Positions 44,564 to 53,572 of a stretch of DNA of 64,000 nucleotides are shown here, one piece after another. Under the pieces are notes generated by a model, which saw only the letters and a list, made by a program, of their open reading frames with translations, searched no databases and was not told the origin of the DNA. The stretch is from Roseiarcus sp963737365 (GTDB lineage Bacteria > Pseudomonadota > Alphaproteobacteria > Rhizobiales > Beijerinckiaceae). The stretch covers positions 62,001 through 126,000 of the forward strand of contig CAVTSD010000007.1 in NCBI GenBank assembly GCA_963737365.1, in the 5' to 3' direction. Each line of letters begins with the position of its first letter. Position 1 is the first letter of the stretch. A program made the translations under genes and the position numbers.

Positions 44564-45652
44564 CTAGCGGGGACGTTTGAGCTCGCCAAGCACGTGCGCC
44601 GCATATTCGACCATTGGCACGATGCGACCGTAATTGAGCCGCGTCGGCCCGATGACGCCGAGCACGCCGGCGATGCGATGATCGCTGTCCCGGAGGGGCG
44701 CGGCGATCATCGATGATCCGGAGAGCGAGAACAGCTTGTTCTCGGAGCCAATGAAAATCTTGACGCCTTCGCCAGTCTCGGCGCGATGCAAGAGTTCGAT
44801 CACGTCGGTCTTGGTCTCGAGGTCTGCGAATAGCGTGCGAATGCGCTCAAGGTCGTCCGATACGCGCACGTCGCCAAGCAGGTTGGCCTGACCGCGCACG
44901 ATCAATTGGTCGCGCAATCCGCCCCCGGCGCCGGACCACGAGACAAGCCCGGCTTCGACGAGGCGTGCGGCGATATCGTCGAGCTCCTGTCGCGCCTCGA
45001 GACGCGCGGCTTCGATTTCCGCCGTCACTTCGGCGAGGGTCAGGCCGCGAATGCGAGCGTTGAGAAAGTTGCTGGCTTCGATCAGGGCGGAAGCGGGCAT
45101 GCCGGGCGGCGTCGCGACCACACGGTTCTCGATCGAGCCGTCCTCGGAGACCATGATCGCCAGCGCGCGGGTCGATTCAAGACGCACGAATTCGACGTGC
45201 TTCAGGCGCGCGTCGGTCTTGCTGGTCAAGACCACGCCCGCGCCGCGCGTCAATTCCGACAATAGCGTCGTCGTTTCGGCGAGCGCGCCCTCGAACCCGC
45301 CACCCTGCGCCGCCGCCCGCACCTGGCTGTCGATGCGCGCGCGCTCCTCGCGTCCCAGATCTCCGAATTCGAGCATTGCGTCGACGAATAACCGAAGGCC
45401 TTGCTGGGTCGGCAATCGGCCTGCGCTCGCGTGCGGGGCGTAGATGAGCCCGAGCTCTTCCAGGTCCTGCATCACGTTGCGCACCGAGGCCGGCGACAGC
45501 GACATGGGCAGCATGCGCGACAGATGCCGGGAGCCGACAGGCTCGCCATTGGTGAGATAGGAATCGACGATGTTGCGGAAGATCTCGCGCGAACGCGCGT
45601 TGAGCGTCGTCAACGCGCTCGATTCAGCGGGACGTTCTGTGGGACCGGACAT
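44564..45652 (-). CDS. hrcA: Heat-inducible transcription repressor HrcA
   Basis: HrcA represses groESL and related genes by binding CIRCE elements. The 362-residue protein has the N-terminal winged helix (LNARSREIFRNIVDSYLTNG, EPVGSRHLSRML), the conserved LSPASVRNVMQDLEELGLIY and HASAGRLPTQQGLRLFVDAM, and the C-terminal segment GSENKLFSLSGSSMIAAPLR, GVLGVIGPTRLNYGRIVPMV. In many Rhizobiales hrcA sits between rph and grpE; here an HdeD gene follows and a ThDP-enzyme gene is divergent. No CIRCE sequence was found in the window. Confidence 0.96.
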   Translation of the reverse strand: MSGPTERPAESSALTTLNARSREIFRNIVDSYLTNGEPVGSRHLSRMLPMSLSPASVRNVMQDLEELGLIYAPHASAGRLPTQQGLRLFVDAMLEFGDLGREERARIDSQVRAAAQGGGFEGALAETTTLLSELTRGAGVVLTSKTDARLKHVEFVRLESTRALAIMVSEDGSIENRVVATPPGMPASALIEASNFLNARIRGLTLAEVTAEIEAARLEARQELDDIAARLVEAGLVSWSGAGGGLRDQLIVRGQANLLGDVRVSDDLERIRTLFADLETKTDVIELLHRAETGEGVKIFIGSENKLFSLSGSSMIAAPLRDSDHRIAGVLGVIGPTRLNYGRIVPMVEYAAHVLGELKRPR

Positions 45653-45776
45653 GCCCCAAGCATGGCCGGAACTGGCCCCACGCGCAAGGCGAAGCGCTTT
45701 TGGCGCCTGCGATTGAAAAGAACAGCGTGAACTGCCAAACAGGGCCCGGAAATCTCATCGAAGGCGAGCGGCGGCA

Positions 45777-47456
45777 TTGAGCGCGACTTTGCGATCGGGC
45801 GGACAGATTCTTATCGACCAGCTCGTCGCCCAGGGGGTCGAGCGAGTTTACTGCGTTCCAGGTGAATCCTACCTCGCCGCCCTCGACGCCTTGAACAAAG
45901 CCCCGATCGAAGTGACCGTCTGCCGGCAGGAGACGGGCGCGGCGATCATGGCGCTCACCGAAGGGCGCCTCACCGGACGCCCGGGCATCTGCTTCGTCAC
46001 CCGCGGCCCCGGCGCGACCAACGCGGCGCATGGGCTGCATATCGCCGAGCACGATTCGGCGCCGATGATCCTGTTCATAGGCCAGGTCGAGCGGGCGATG
46101 ATGGGGCGGGGCGCCTTCCAGGAGATGGACTACCGGGCGTTGTTCGCCTCGACCGCCAAGCTCGCAACGCAGATCGAGTCCGCCGCGCAAATCCCGGAAA
46201 TCGTCCAGCGAGCTTTTCATATTGCGATGCAGGGCCGACCGGGCCCCGTCGTGATCGCGCTGCCAGAGGACATGCTCCTGGAAATGGCGGACGCGCCCGA
46301 CGCCCCACGCGCCGAGCCTGTCCCGATCTGGCCGGGCCTGACGCAAATGGCCGAATTGCAGAAGATGCTGTGGGCGGCCGAGCGGCCAATCGCCATACTC
46401 GGCGGCGGCGGGTGGATCAAGCGGGCGAGCGCCGCCTTCGCCCGTTTCGCCGAGCGCTTCGACCTGCCCGTGACCGGCTCCTTTCGGCGTTCGAGCGCCT
46501 TCGACGGCGAGCATGACAATTTCGCCGGCGAAGTCGGCCTCTCCATCAACCCCAAATTGAAGGCGCGCGTCGAAGCCGCCGATCTCGTTCTGCTGGTCGG
46601 CGGGCGGATGTCAGAGTCGCCGTCGCAGGGCTACACGTTGTTCGGCATTCCTGCGCCGCGCCAAAAGCTCGTGCATGTTTACGCGGATGCCATGGAGATC
46701 GGGCGCAACTATCATCCGACGCTTGGAATCGTTGCGACGACCGCGGAGTTTTGCGCCGCGCTGGAGGGGGTTCAGCCGCCTTTGAAAATCGGTTGGTCGG
46801 CCGAAACGCGCGCCGCCCGCGCCGACTATCTCGCCTGGAGCGAGCAGGTGCCGCGTAATCCGGGCCGGGTGCAATTGAGCGAGATCATGTTCGCGATCCG
46901 ACGACGCACGCCGGACGGCATCTTCACCAACGGCGCCGGCAATTTCGCGATCTGGGTCGGCCGCTTCTTGCGCTTTCGCGCGGTCGAGCAGCAAGTGGGT
47001 CCGACGTCGGGGTCGATGGGTTTCGGCTTGCCGGCGGCGATCGGCGCACAGCGTCGGTTCCCGAAGCGCACCGTCGTCTGCTTTGCTGGCGACGGCGATT
47101 TCCTGATGAACGGTCAGGAATTCGCCACCGCGGTTCAATACGGTTTGCCGATCATTGTCGTGCTGATCGACAACGGCATGTACGGCACGATCCGCATGCA
47201 TCAGGAGCGCATGTATCCCGGACGCGTCATCGCCACGGCTTTGCGCAATCCCGATTTTGCCGCGTACGCGCGCGCCTTCGGCGGCCACGGGGAAACGGTT
47301 GAGGAGACGGCTGAATTCCTGCTCGCGTATGAACGGGCCCTGGCCTCAGGCTTGCCCTCGATCCTGCATGTCAAAGTGGATCCCGACGCGATAACGCCGA
47401 CGACAACGTTGTCGGCGATACGGAAGCAGGCGCTCGAAAAGCAAGCGGCTCCGTGA
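45777..47456 (+). CDS. Thiamine-diphosphate enzyme, acetolactate-synthase-like
   Basis: A 559-residue three-domain ThDP enzyme. The N-terminal PYR domain has GVERVYCVPGESYLAALDAL with the catalytic Glu in CRQETGAAIMALTEGRLTG. The middle domain spans about 195-330. The C-terminal PP domain has the GDG-Nx26-N motif, FAGDGDFLMNGQEFATAVQY and LIDNGMYGTIRMHQE. It resembles IlvB-like proteins annotated only as thiamine pyrophosphate-binding, and no regulatory subunit gene (ilvH) is adjacent, so true acetolactate synthase is unlikely. The start is TTG 45777 (MSATLRSGGQIL), matching the family N-terminus. It is divergent from hrcA. Confidence 0.87.
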   Translation: MSATLRSGGQILIDQLVAQGVERVYCVPGESYLAALDALNKAPIEVTVCRQETGAAIMALTEGRLTGRPGICFVTRGPGATNAAHGLHIAEHDSAPMILFIGQVERAMMGRGAFQEMDYRALFASTAKLATQIESAAQIPEIVQRAFHIAMQGRPGPVVIALPEDMLLEMADAPDAPRAEPVPIWPGLTQMAELQKMLWAAERPIAILGGGGWIKRASAAFARFAERFDLPVTGSFRRSSAFDGEHDNFAGEVGLSINPKLKARVEAADLVLLVGGRMSESPSQGYTLFGIPAPRQKLVHVYADAMEIGRNYHPTLGIVATTAEFCAALEGVQPPLKIGWSAETRAARADYLAWSEQVPRNPGRVQLSEIMFAIRRRTPDGIFTNGAGNFAIWVGRFLRFRAVEQQVGPTSGSMGFGLPAAIGAQRRFPKRTVVCFAGDGDFLMNGQEFATAVQYGLPIIVVLIDNGMYGTIRMHQERMYPGRVIATALRNPDFAAYARAFGGHGETVEETAEFLLAYERALASGLPSILHVKVDPDAITPTTTLSAIRKQALEKQAAP

Positions 47457-47472
47457 AGGCGACCGCGCCCCT

Positions 47473-48768
47473 TTAAACGGCGGCGCGGGGCGCGTAGGTC
47501 GCCGGATCGAGATCCGCCGGCCTTCCTTCGAGCGAAAGCTGGCTGACTAGGGCAGGCGTGCGGGCGATGATCTTGCCACGGCGTATGACGACAAGCCGTG
47601 TCGCGCGCAGCCGCACCGCTTCGATCGGATCGGCGGCTTGCAGCAACACCATGTCGGCATGGGCGCCGACTCTGATGCCGTAGTGCTCAAGCCCGAGAAT
47701 CCGCGCGGGGATCTCGGTCACCGCGTCGAACGTCCATCGAATGGCCTCGCGGCTGGTCATTGGCGCCCCATGCACGGCCATATGCGCGACATCGAGCATG
47801 TCAGCGCCGCCGAGGCCGTACCAGGGATCCATCACACAATCCTGCCCGAGCGCGACGGGAATATCGAGCGCGCGCATTTCGGCGATGCGCGTCATTCCGC
47901 GCCGCTTCGGGTAGGAATCGTGTCGTCCCTGGAGGGTAAGATTGATGAGCGGATTGGCGATCGCGGAGACGCCTGACTCGGCAATCAAAGGCAGAAGCTT
48001 CGACACGTAATAATTATCCATCGAATGCATCGAGGTCAGATGCGAACCCGTGGCGCGGGCGCCGAGGCCGAGCCTTTGGACTTCGTGCGCCAAGGTTTCA
48101 ATGTGCCGCGACATCGGATCGTCGCTCTCGTCGCAGTGCAGGTCGATCATTAGCCCGCGCCGCGCCGCGATTTCGCATAAGGCGCGAACGGAAGCCGCGC
48201 CGTCCGCCATCGTGCGTTCGAAATGCGGAATCCCACCGACGACATCAACTCCCAGATCGAGCGCCCGCTCAAGGTTGCGGGCCGCGCTCGGAGATCGGAA
48301 ATAACCGTCCTGAGGGAAGGCGACGAGCTGGAGATCGAGATAGGGCTTGACCTTCTTTTTCACATCGAGCAACGCCTCGACGGCGACCAGTCGGTCATCG
48401 CACACGTCGACATGACTGCGGACGGCAAGAAGTCCCTGCGATACGGCAAGATCACAGTAGCGGAGCGCGCGTTCCGCCACGGCTTCCTGGGTGAGATGAG
48501 GCTTCAACTCGCCCCAAAGAGTGATTCCCTCGAGGAGCGTTCCGGAGATGTTGAGGCGCGGAAGGCCGAGGGACAACGTCGCATCGAGGTGAAAATGGCA
48601 ATCGACGAAAGGCGGCGCGAGAAGGTACCCGCGGCCATCGATCGATTCCCGCGCCTCGCCTTCAATTCCGGCCGCAATCGCGGCAATGCGGCCATCTACG
48701 ATCGCAACATCCTGTCCCCTGCGGCCATCAAGCAGCGTGACGTTGCGGACGATCAAATCGAAGGCCAT
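47473..48768 (-). CDS. Amidohydrolase, cytosine-deaminase-like
   Basis: A 431-residue metal-dependent hydrolase of the CodA branch. Metal ligands are in FVDCHFHLDATLSLG (HxH about residues 58-60), a His in ARRGLMIDLHCDESDD, GSHLTSMHSMDNYYVSKLLP and the Asp in PVALGQDCVMDPWYG. The C-terminal beta domain has GAHADMVLLQAADPIEAVRL. It converges on the ThDP-enzyme gene with 16 bases between stops. Related proteins deaminate cytosine or open related rings (isocytosine, creatinine-like compounds); the true substrate is open. Confidence 0.87.
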   Translation of the reverse strand: MAFDLIVRNVTLLDGRRGQDVAIVDGRIAAIAAGIEGEARESIDGRGYLLAPPFVDCHFHLDATLSLGLPRLNISGTLLEGITLWGELKPHLTQEAVAERALRYCDLAVSQGLLAVRSHVDVCDDRLVAVEALLDVKKKVKPYLDLQLVAFPQDGYFRSPSAARNLERALDLGVDVVGGIPHFERTMADGAASVRALCEIAARRGLMIDLHCDESDDPMSRHIETLAHEVQRLGLGARATGSHLTSMHSMDNYYVSKLLPLIAESGVSAIANPLINLTLQGRHDSYPKRRGMTRIAEMRALDIPVALGQDCVMDPWYGLGGADMLDVAHMAVHGAPMTSREAIRWTFDAVTEIPARILGLEHYGIRVGAHADMVLLQAADPIEAVRLRATRLVVIRRGKIIARTPALVSQLSLEGRPADLDPATYAPRAAV

Positions 48769-48785
48769 ATCTCTCGTGCCCTTTT

Positions 48786-49274
48786 TTATTCGTCGCGCAC
48801 CGCGCTTCGGCCGACATCGCCACGCGCAATCTCGCCATCGGTCGGGGCGGGGAAGCGGTTCGATGCGAACCGGATCACGAGGACCGCAAAGGCGAGGATG
48901 AGAATGCCGCTGGCGAGAATGAGCACGCCCATGTCCGCGATCTCCTCATGCTGGACAAAGCCGATCAGATGCCGGGTCAGCGCGGTGATGCCGACATAGA
49001 GCAGGAACCGCACCGGCATGTGGTTGGTGCGAAAATAGATCCCGACCATCGAGCCGATTTCGAGATAGATGAACAGAAGCAGCAGGTCCTCGATCGTGGC
49101 GCTGCCCTTCTGGACCATGGCGTAGAACGCCGAAGCCGCGGCCCAGACGGTGGCCGCGCCGATGGCGAAGAGCGCGAGTATGTGGAAGGTGTCGGTAAGC
49201 AATCGGCCGAGCGGATCGACGAACGCCAGCATCCGCTGGTCGAGGGTCCTTGCGCGGTTTTTCTGGTCGGTCAT
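48786..49274 (-). CDS. PsiE-family (phosphate-starvation-inducible) membrane protein
   Basis: A 162-residue inner-membrane protein with four helices: DTFHILALFAIGAATVWAAA, EDLLLLFIYLEIGSMVGIYF, MPVRFLLYVGITALTRHLIG and MGVLILASGILILAFAVLVI. The FIYLEIGSMVGIYFRTNHMP segment marks the PsiE family; function is unknown beyond phosphate-starvation induction in E. coli. ATG 49274 has AAGGGAG upstream. It precedes the amidohydrolase on the same strand by 17 bases, so the two may be cotranscribed. Confidence 0.85.
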   Translation of the reverse strand: MTDQKNRARTLDQRMLAFVDPLGRLLTDTFHILALFAIGAATVWAAASAFYAMVQKGSATIEDLLLLFIYLEIGSMVGIYFRTNHMPVRFLLYVGITALTRHLIGFVQHEEIADMGVLILASGILILAFAVLVIRFASNRFPAPTDGEIARGDVGRSAVRDE

Positions 49275-49384
49275 GGCGCTCCCTTCGTCATGGCGCTCCG
49301 AGCGTTTCCCATCTGAGACTTGGGGGCGAATCATGGCAGGCGGCCGAATCACTTTGCGCCAGAGCTTGACCAAAGACGAGCGCG

Positions 49385-49984
49385 TCAGCCTGCGCCGTTT
49401 GCAGCCCAGTCGAGCCCCTGTTCAAGCCGGTCGTTGCCCCAGAACACCTCGCCATCCGCTGTCACGAGACAGGGCGCGCCGATAATGCCGATTTCGGATG
49501 CGTGGGCGCATTCGGCTTTGAGGCGCGCCTTGTTGGCGTGGCCTTGGGCGCGTTCGATGGTCGCTGCGGGTTCGACGCCGCATTCTTCCAGCAACGCGAT
49601 CAGGGTTTCGCGCTCGCCGATCGGCAAGCCCTGACCGAATTCCGCGGCAAAGACCCGGCGTGAGAAATCGGAGCGCTGGTCGCCTTCGAGCGCCAGCGCA
49701 ATCCTCGCGGCGAGCAGACTCGGCTGTGGAAACGGCTCAGGCCGCTTGAGCGGAACGCCCATCGCGGCGCATGTCCGCTCGAGGTCGCGCCACATATAGC
49801 GACCCTTGGCCGGATAGACGTTGAACGGCGAGTTGCGCCAGCCTTGCGCGATGAAGATCGGCCCGAGCAGGAACGGGCGCCAGACGAGGCTCACGCCCCG
49901 CGCTTCCGCCAGCCCGGCGACACGAAGCGCAGCCGGATAGGAATAGGTGCTCGCGAACTCGTACCAGAACTCGGCGCTCGCCAT
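49385..49984 (-). CDS. 2-hydroxychromene-2-carboxylate isomerase-like (DsbA-fold) protein
   Basis: A 199-residue thioredoxin-fold protein of the HCCA isomerase/kappa-GST group: AEFWYEFASTYSYPAALRVA, VSLVWRPFLLGPIFIAQGWR, VFAAEFGQGLPIGERETLIA and IGIIGAPCLVTADGEVFWGN, DRLEQGLDW. The Ser-Tyr pair near residues 12-15 replaces the Cys-xx-Cys of true DsbA. HCCA isomerases act in naphthalene breakdown with glutathione, but homologues are widespread without that pathway, and none is present here. The substrate is unknown. Confidence 0.87.
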   Translation of the reverse strand: MASAEFWYEFASTYSYPAALRVAGLAEARGVSLVWRPFLLGPIFIAQGWRNSPFNVYPAKGRYMWRDLERTCAAMGVPLKRPEPFPQPSLLAARIALALEGDQRSDFSRRVFAAEFGQGLPIGERETLIALLEECGVEPAATIERAQGHANKARLKAECAHASEIGIIGAPCLVTADGEVFWGNDRLEQGLDWAANGAG

Positions 49985-50058
49985 TGCGCCTCCTTGGAAA
50001 GACTACGCAAGTTTGCCATGCGCGCCTGCAACGCGGAAGCGACGGGCCCCGGCGACGG

Positions 50059-50093
50059 CAAAAAAAGCCGCCCCATCCTTAGGATGGAGCGGC
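50059..50093 (-). terminator. Rho-independent terminator
   Basis: On the minus strand a GCCGCTCCATCCT / AGGATGGGGCGGC stem is followed by a run of seven T. It lies about 40 bases after the stop of the gene at 50132-50353. It is the best-formed intrinsic terminator seen in the window. Confidence 0.85.
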
Positions 50094-50131
50094 TCAGATT
50101 CCGGGAATTTAGGTTTGGTCCGCCTGGCGGC

Positions 50132-50353
50132 TTAGCTCTTCGGCGCTTCGGCGGGAGCTTCCATGGGCTTCTTCATCTTGGTCATGTGCTTCTTGCTCAT
50201 GTGCTTCTTGGTGGACTTCATCGAGTCCTTGGCAGGCGCCATGCTGTCGGTGGCGGCGGCAGCCGGAGCCGTCGTGTCGGTCTGGGCGATCGCGGCGAGA
50301 GGCGCGAAAACGATCGCGGCGCTGATCCCGATTGCGGTCAATGTCTTCATCAT
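50132..50353 (-). CDS. Small exported His/Met/Lys-rich protein, second copy of the type
   Basis: A 73-residue product with a signal peptide (MMKTLTAIGISAAIVFAPLA, AIAQ) and an Ala/Thr-rich spacer. The tail TKKHMSKKHMTKMKKPMEAP is rich in Lys, His and Met. ATG 50353 follows GGAG by eight bases. The layout matches the gene at 7505-7729 (signal peptide, Ala-rich linker, HM-rich tail) though sequence identity is limited to the tail. It has its own terminator. Metal or anion binding in the periplasm is a reasonable guess only. Confidence 0.78.
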   Translation of the reverse strand: MMKTLTAIGISAAIVFAPLAAIAQTDTTAPAAAATDSMAPAKDSMKSTKKHMSKKHMTKMKKPMEAPAEAPKS

Positions 50354-50505
50354 TTTACATTCTCCGTTGTGTTCGACTCTTGGCCGTTGGCAGGGAGGGC
50401 ATGCGCCCTTTGAGATGAATTGGCGATGAATATTGAGTGGCGGGAATGGGGCGCCGCACATGTTTGACGCAGGGGACAGCGGTCCGTATGAACCCCTGAG
50501 GCATC

Positions 50506-51597
50506 ATGTCCCATAATACTTTTGGACACCTCTTCCGCGTCACCACCTTTGGCGAGAGTCACGGGCCAGGAATAGGGTGCGTCGTCGACGGGTGTCCGCC
50601 CCGCATTCCCCTAGACGTCGCTGACATTCAGGCCGAACTCGACCGGCGTCGCCCCGGAACCTCGCGCTTCACGACACAGCGCCGCGAGCCGGACGAGGCC
50701 CGAATTCTCTCCGGCGTGATGACGGATGATGCGACTGGCCGGCAGATGACGACCGGAACGCCGATTGGCGTATTCATCGACAATGTCGATCAGCGCTCGA
50801 AAGACTATAGCGAGATCAAGGACAAGTACCGTCCCGGCCATGCTGATTACGCCTACGAGGCAAAGTACGGCATCCGCGATTATCGCGGCGGCGGCCGCTC
50901 ATCGGCGCGCGAGACGGCCGCGCGCGTCATTGCGGGCGCGATTGCGCGCAAGGTGACGCCCGGCGTCATCGTTCGCGGCGCGCTGGTGCAGATTGGCAAA
51001 TTGAAGATCGACCGAACCCGCTGGGACTGGGACGAGGTCAGCCGCAACCCGTTCTTCTCGCCCGACGCGCAGGCGGCTGAACGCTTCGCCGACTATCTCG
51101 ACGATGTGCGCAAGGCAGGCTCTTCGGTCGGCGCCGTGATCGAGATCGTCGCCGAGGGCGCGCCTGCAGGATGGGGCGCGCCGATCTACGGCAAGCTCGA
51201 CGCCGAGCTCGCGGCGGCGCTCATGAGCATCAACGCCGTCAAGGGGGTCGAGATCGGCGACGGTTTCGCAGCCGCCGAACTCTCCGGCGAGCAGAACGCC
51301 GACGAAATGCGCCAGAGCAATGACGGACGGCCACGCTTTCTCTCCAACCACGCCGGTGGTGTTCTCGGCGGCATCTCCACCGGACAACCGGTCGTCGCGC
51401 GCTTCGCCGTCAAGCCGACATCGTCGATCCTCGCGCCTCGCCGCACAATCACCCGCGAGAGCGAGGAGACGGAGATCGTCACCAAAGGGCGCCATGACCC
51501 CTGCGTCGGCATTCGCGCCGTGCCGGTTGGCGAAGCCATGGTCGCCTGCGTGCTGGCGGATGCCTTTCTGCGGCATCGCGGGCAGGTCGGCGCTTGA
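50506..51597 (+). CDS. aroC: Chorismate synthase
   Basis: AroC converts 5-enolpyruvylshikimate-3-phosphate to chorismate with reduced FMN, the last step of the shikimate pathway. The 363-residue protein starts MSHNTFGHLFRVTTFGESHG and contains GPGIGCVVDGCPPRIPL, RRPGTSRFTTQRREPDEARI, YRPGHADYAYEAKYGIRDYR, GGGRSSARETAARVIAGAIA and HAGGVLGGISTGQPVVARFA, all family signatures. It stands alone as is usual for this gene, transcribed away from the His/Met-rich gene. Confidence 0.98.
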   Translation: MSHNTFGHLFRVTTFGESHGPGIGCVVDGCPPRIPLDVADIQAELDRRRPGTSRFTTQRREPDEARILSGVMTDDATGRQMTTGTPIGVFIDNVDQRSKDYSEIKDKYRPGHADYAYEAKYGIRDYRGGGRSSARETAARVIAGAIARKVTPGVIVRGALVQIGKLKIDRTRWDWDEVSRNPFFSPDAQAAERFADYLDDVRKAGSSVGAVIEIVAEGAPAGWGAPIYGKLDAELAAALMSINAVKGVEIGDGFAAAELSGEQNADEMRQSNDGRPRFLSNHAGGVLGGISTGQPVVARFAVKPTSSILAPRRTITRESEETEIVTKGRHDPCVGIRAVPVGEAMVACVLADAFLRHRGQVGA

Positions 51598-51653
51598 GGC
51601 TTAGCGGCTTTTGGCAGCTCCCCGCAGATGACGATTCCGCCCAACGTCGCGCT

Positions 51654-53333
51654 CTAACGTCGCGAGCAGATCAGGAGTCGACCTCGATCCGGGCACCAAA
51701 GGGCGGCGCCGGGTTTGTAGACGCTTGTCTTGAAGAGATAGTCATAGTTGCTGTTGAGCCCGTTGTTTTCCGGCACCGGCTTGACGGGGTCGAACGGATC
51801 GATGCTGACCGAGGCCACATGCGCGCCCGTCGTCTGCGAGGTGACAGGCAGGGTGATCGAGCCGGGCGCTTGCCCGTGCTCAACCCAGGCGACGAGCTCA
51901 GGCATGAACTGGACAGTCGTCGCGGGGTCGCCGTCAAGGGGCTGCCCGCACGGGCAGTGGTAAAGACCAGGAACCATGTAGAGCCGGCTGAAGGACTGCG
52001 CCGCGGGCAGTCCGCCCGCCTGTCCCACGACCGCGCGATAATAGTCGATGCTCGCGAAGGGCGGAATCGCCTGGTCCGCCCAGCTATGGTAGATGATGAG
52101 CTTGCCGCCGTTGGCGGCAAACGCGCTTAAGTCCGGGTCGGTCGCATTGTAGATCCCGCCGAGTTGCTCGAGCTGCTCGTGCATCTGGTCGCTGAAGGGC
52201 ACGGCGTCCAGCGCGTACTTGCCCGGATGATTTGGCATGAAAGCCATTTCGTTCAGGAACGCGAGACCGATCCCCGCCGCATAGCTGTCAGCAGGCGCCG
52301 CGGCGTCAGCCGCCGGCATGACCAGCCAATTGGCCCAGGCCAATTCGGAGCCATAAGGCTCGCCGCCGTCGAATAGGCCATGGCCGTCCTTGTCCGACGG
52401 CCCGCGATATTCATTGCGAACGACGCCAATCTGCTCTTCGGTGAGGCAGTTCGGCTGATCGGAGCCTTCGGGGCACCGCATGCTCGCCGGATCGAAGGCG
52501 CAGGCGCGCGGGTCCCGGATCACGCCGCTTTCGTCCGCGCAGGCGGCCATGACAGCGGCGTGCAGCGCGGGAAGTTTCTCCGCGGTCAGAATTTGCCTGC
52601 CTTGACTGTTAAGGTTGGTCGCGGCGACCCAAGGCGCGACGAGACCCACGAGCGGAGCCCAGTTGTTTGCGGGGGCACCGGCGATGATACCGTCGAAATC
52701 CGCCGGATAACGCTGCGCTAGGACCAGCGCTTCGCGCCCGCCGTCCGAGACACCGCTGAAATAGGAGAAGGCTGGCTTGCGGCCATAATAGGCGCGCACG
52801 ATGGCCTGCATTGCGCGTGCGAGCTGATGCTCGGAGCTGTAGCCGAAGACCGCCCGCAGGCGGAGGTCGTCGCGCGCCCACAGCGCGTCGCCGTTGTTCG
52901 GCGCCTCATGGCCTTGATCGTCCGCGGCGACCACCATCTCGCCGTTTTGCAGCGGCGCATAGGGCGCTTGGTAGCCACTGGTCCGCGACGGATCGTCGAG
53001 GCTCACGTCGGCCTTGCCGCAGAGCCCTCCGCAGCCCTGCTGCAGATAGTCGCCGCGCCAGCTCTCGGTGGGCAGAAGCGCCTCGAACTGGGTGACCGGG
53101 CTGATGTAGCCTTTAACGTCGCAGAACGGATGGCCGTTGCGCGTCGTCGCCGCGCTCGACGCAATCCGCGCGTCGAGCGCAGTGAAATCGGAATTGGCCA
53201 GCGCCTCGCACGACATGACGGGAAGAATGGCGCCGGCCTCGGCCGCGGAGGCTTCGGTTTTCATCGCAACCATTGAGCCTGCAGCCGCGATCGCGGCGAG
53301 CGTGAACAATTCCAGAATTCGCGCTAGCCGCAT
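51654..53333 (-). CDS. Tannase/feruloyl esterase-family exported esterase
   Basis: A 559-residue secreted serine esterase. It has a signal peptide (ILELFTLAAIAAAGSMVAMK), the Ser elbow YFSGVSDGGREALVLAQRYP, then DFDGIIAGAPANNWAPLVGL, an Asp in KLIIYHSWADQAIPPFASID and the His in YMVPGLYHCPCGQP. Cys pairs near the Ser and His segments (for example GGLCG and CPCG) fit the disulfide typical of the family. It could release gallate or ferulate esters of plant phenolics. The divergent neighbour is an exported phosphoesterase; no phenolic-acid catabolic gene is nearby. Confidence 0.9.
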   Translation of the reverse strand: MRLARILELFTLAAIAAAGSMVAMKTEASAAEAGAILPVMSCEALANSDFTALDARIASSAATTRNGHPFCDVKGYISPVTQFEALLPTESWRGDYLQQGCGGLCGKADVSLDDPSRTSGYQAPYAPLQNGEMVVAADDQGHEAPNNGDALWARDDLRLRAVFGYSSEHQLARAMQAIVRAYYGRKPAFSYFSGVSDGGREALVLAQRYPADFDGIIAGAPANNWAPLVGLVAPWVAATNLNSQGRQILTAEKLPALHAAVMAACADESGVIRDPRACAFDPASMRCPEGSDQPNCLTEEQIGVVRNEYRGPSDKDGHGLFDGGEPYGSELAWANWLVMPAADAAAPADSYAAGIGLAFLNEMAFMPNHPGKYALDAVPFSDQMHEQLEQLGGIYNATDPDLSAFAANGGKLIIYHSWADQAIPPFASIDYYRAVVGQAGGLPAAQSFSRLYMVPGLYHCPCGQPLDGDPATTVQFMPELVAWVEHGQAPGSITLPVTSQTTGAHVASVSIDPFDPVKPVPENNGLNSNYDYLFKTSVYKPGAALWCPDRGRLLICSRR

Positions 53334-53572
53334 TCATTCCTCCCCTGTATCGCGCCATCGACCGGCTTCGCGAGCCGACGCTGGTGAAGCGGCAAGCGTA
53401 AGGAGACGCTTCCGCGGCGGCCAGCGTAGCAGAATTCAATTGTCTGTGATCGCGGACGGTTCCCTTCCAGCCAGTCCCGCTTTAAAGCTCGCCATGGGAA
53501 TGGCTCATCCGTTTCATGACACCGTCATGCCAGGGCGTTTCTGCTGCGAAGGTTGAACCGGAGACCTGAGGA

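Noticed and set aside
45653..45776. CIRCE element near hrcA
   Set aside because: I looked for the TTAGCACTC-N9-GAGTGCTAA inverted repeat in this gap and elsewhere and saw none.
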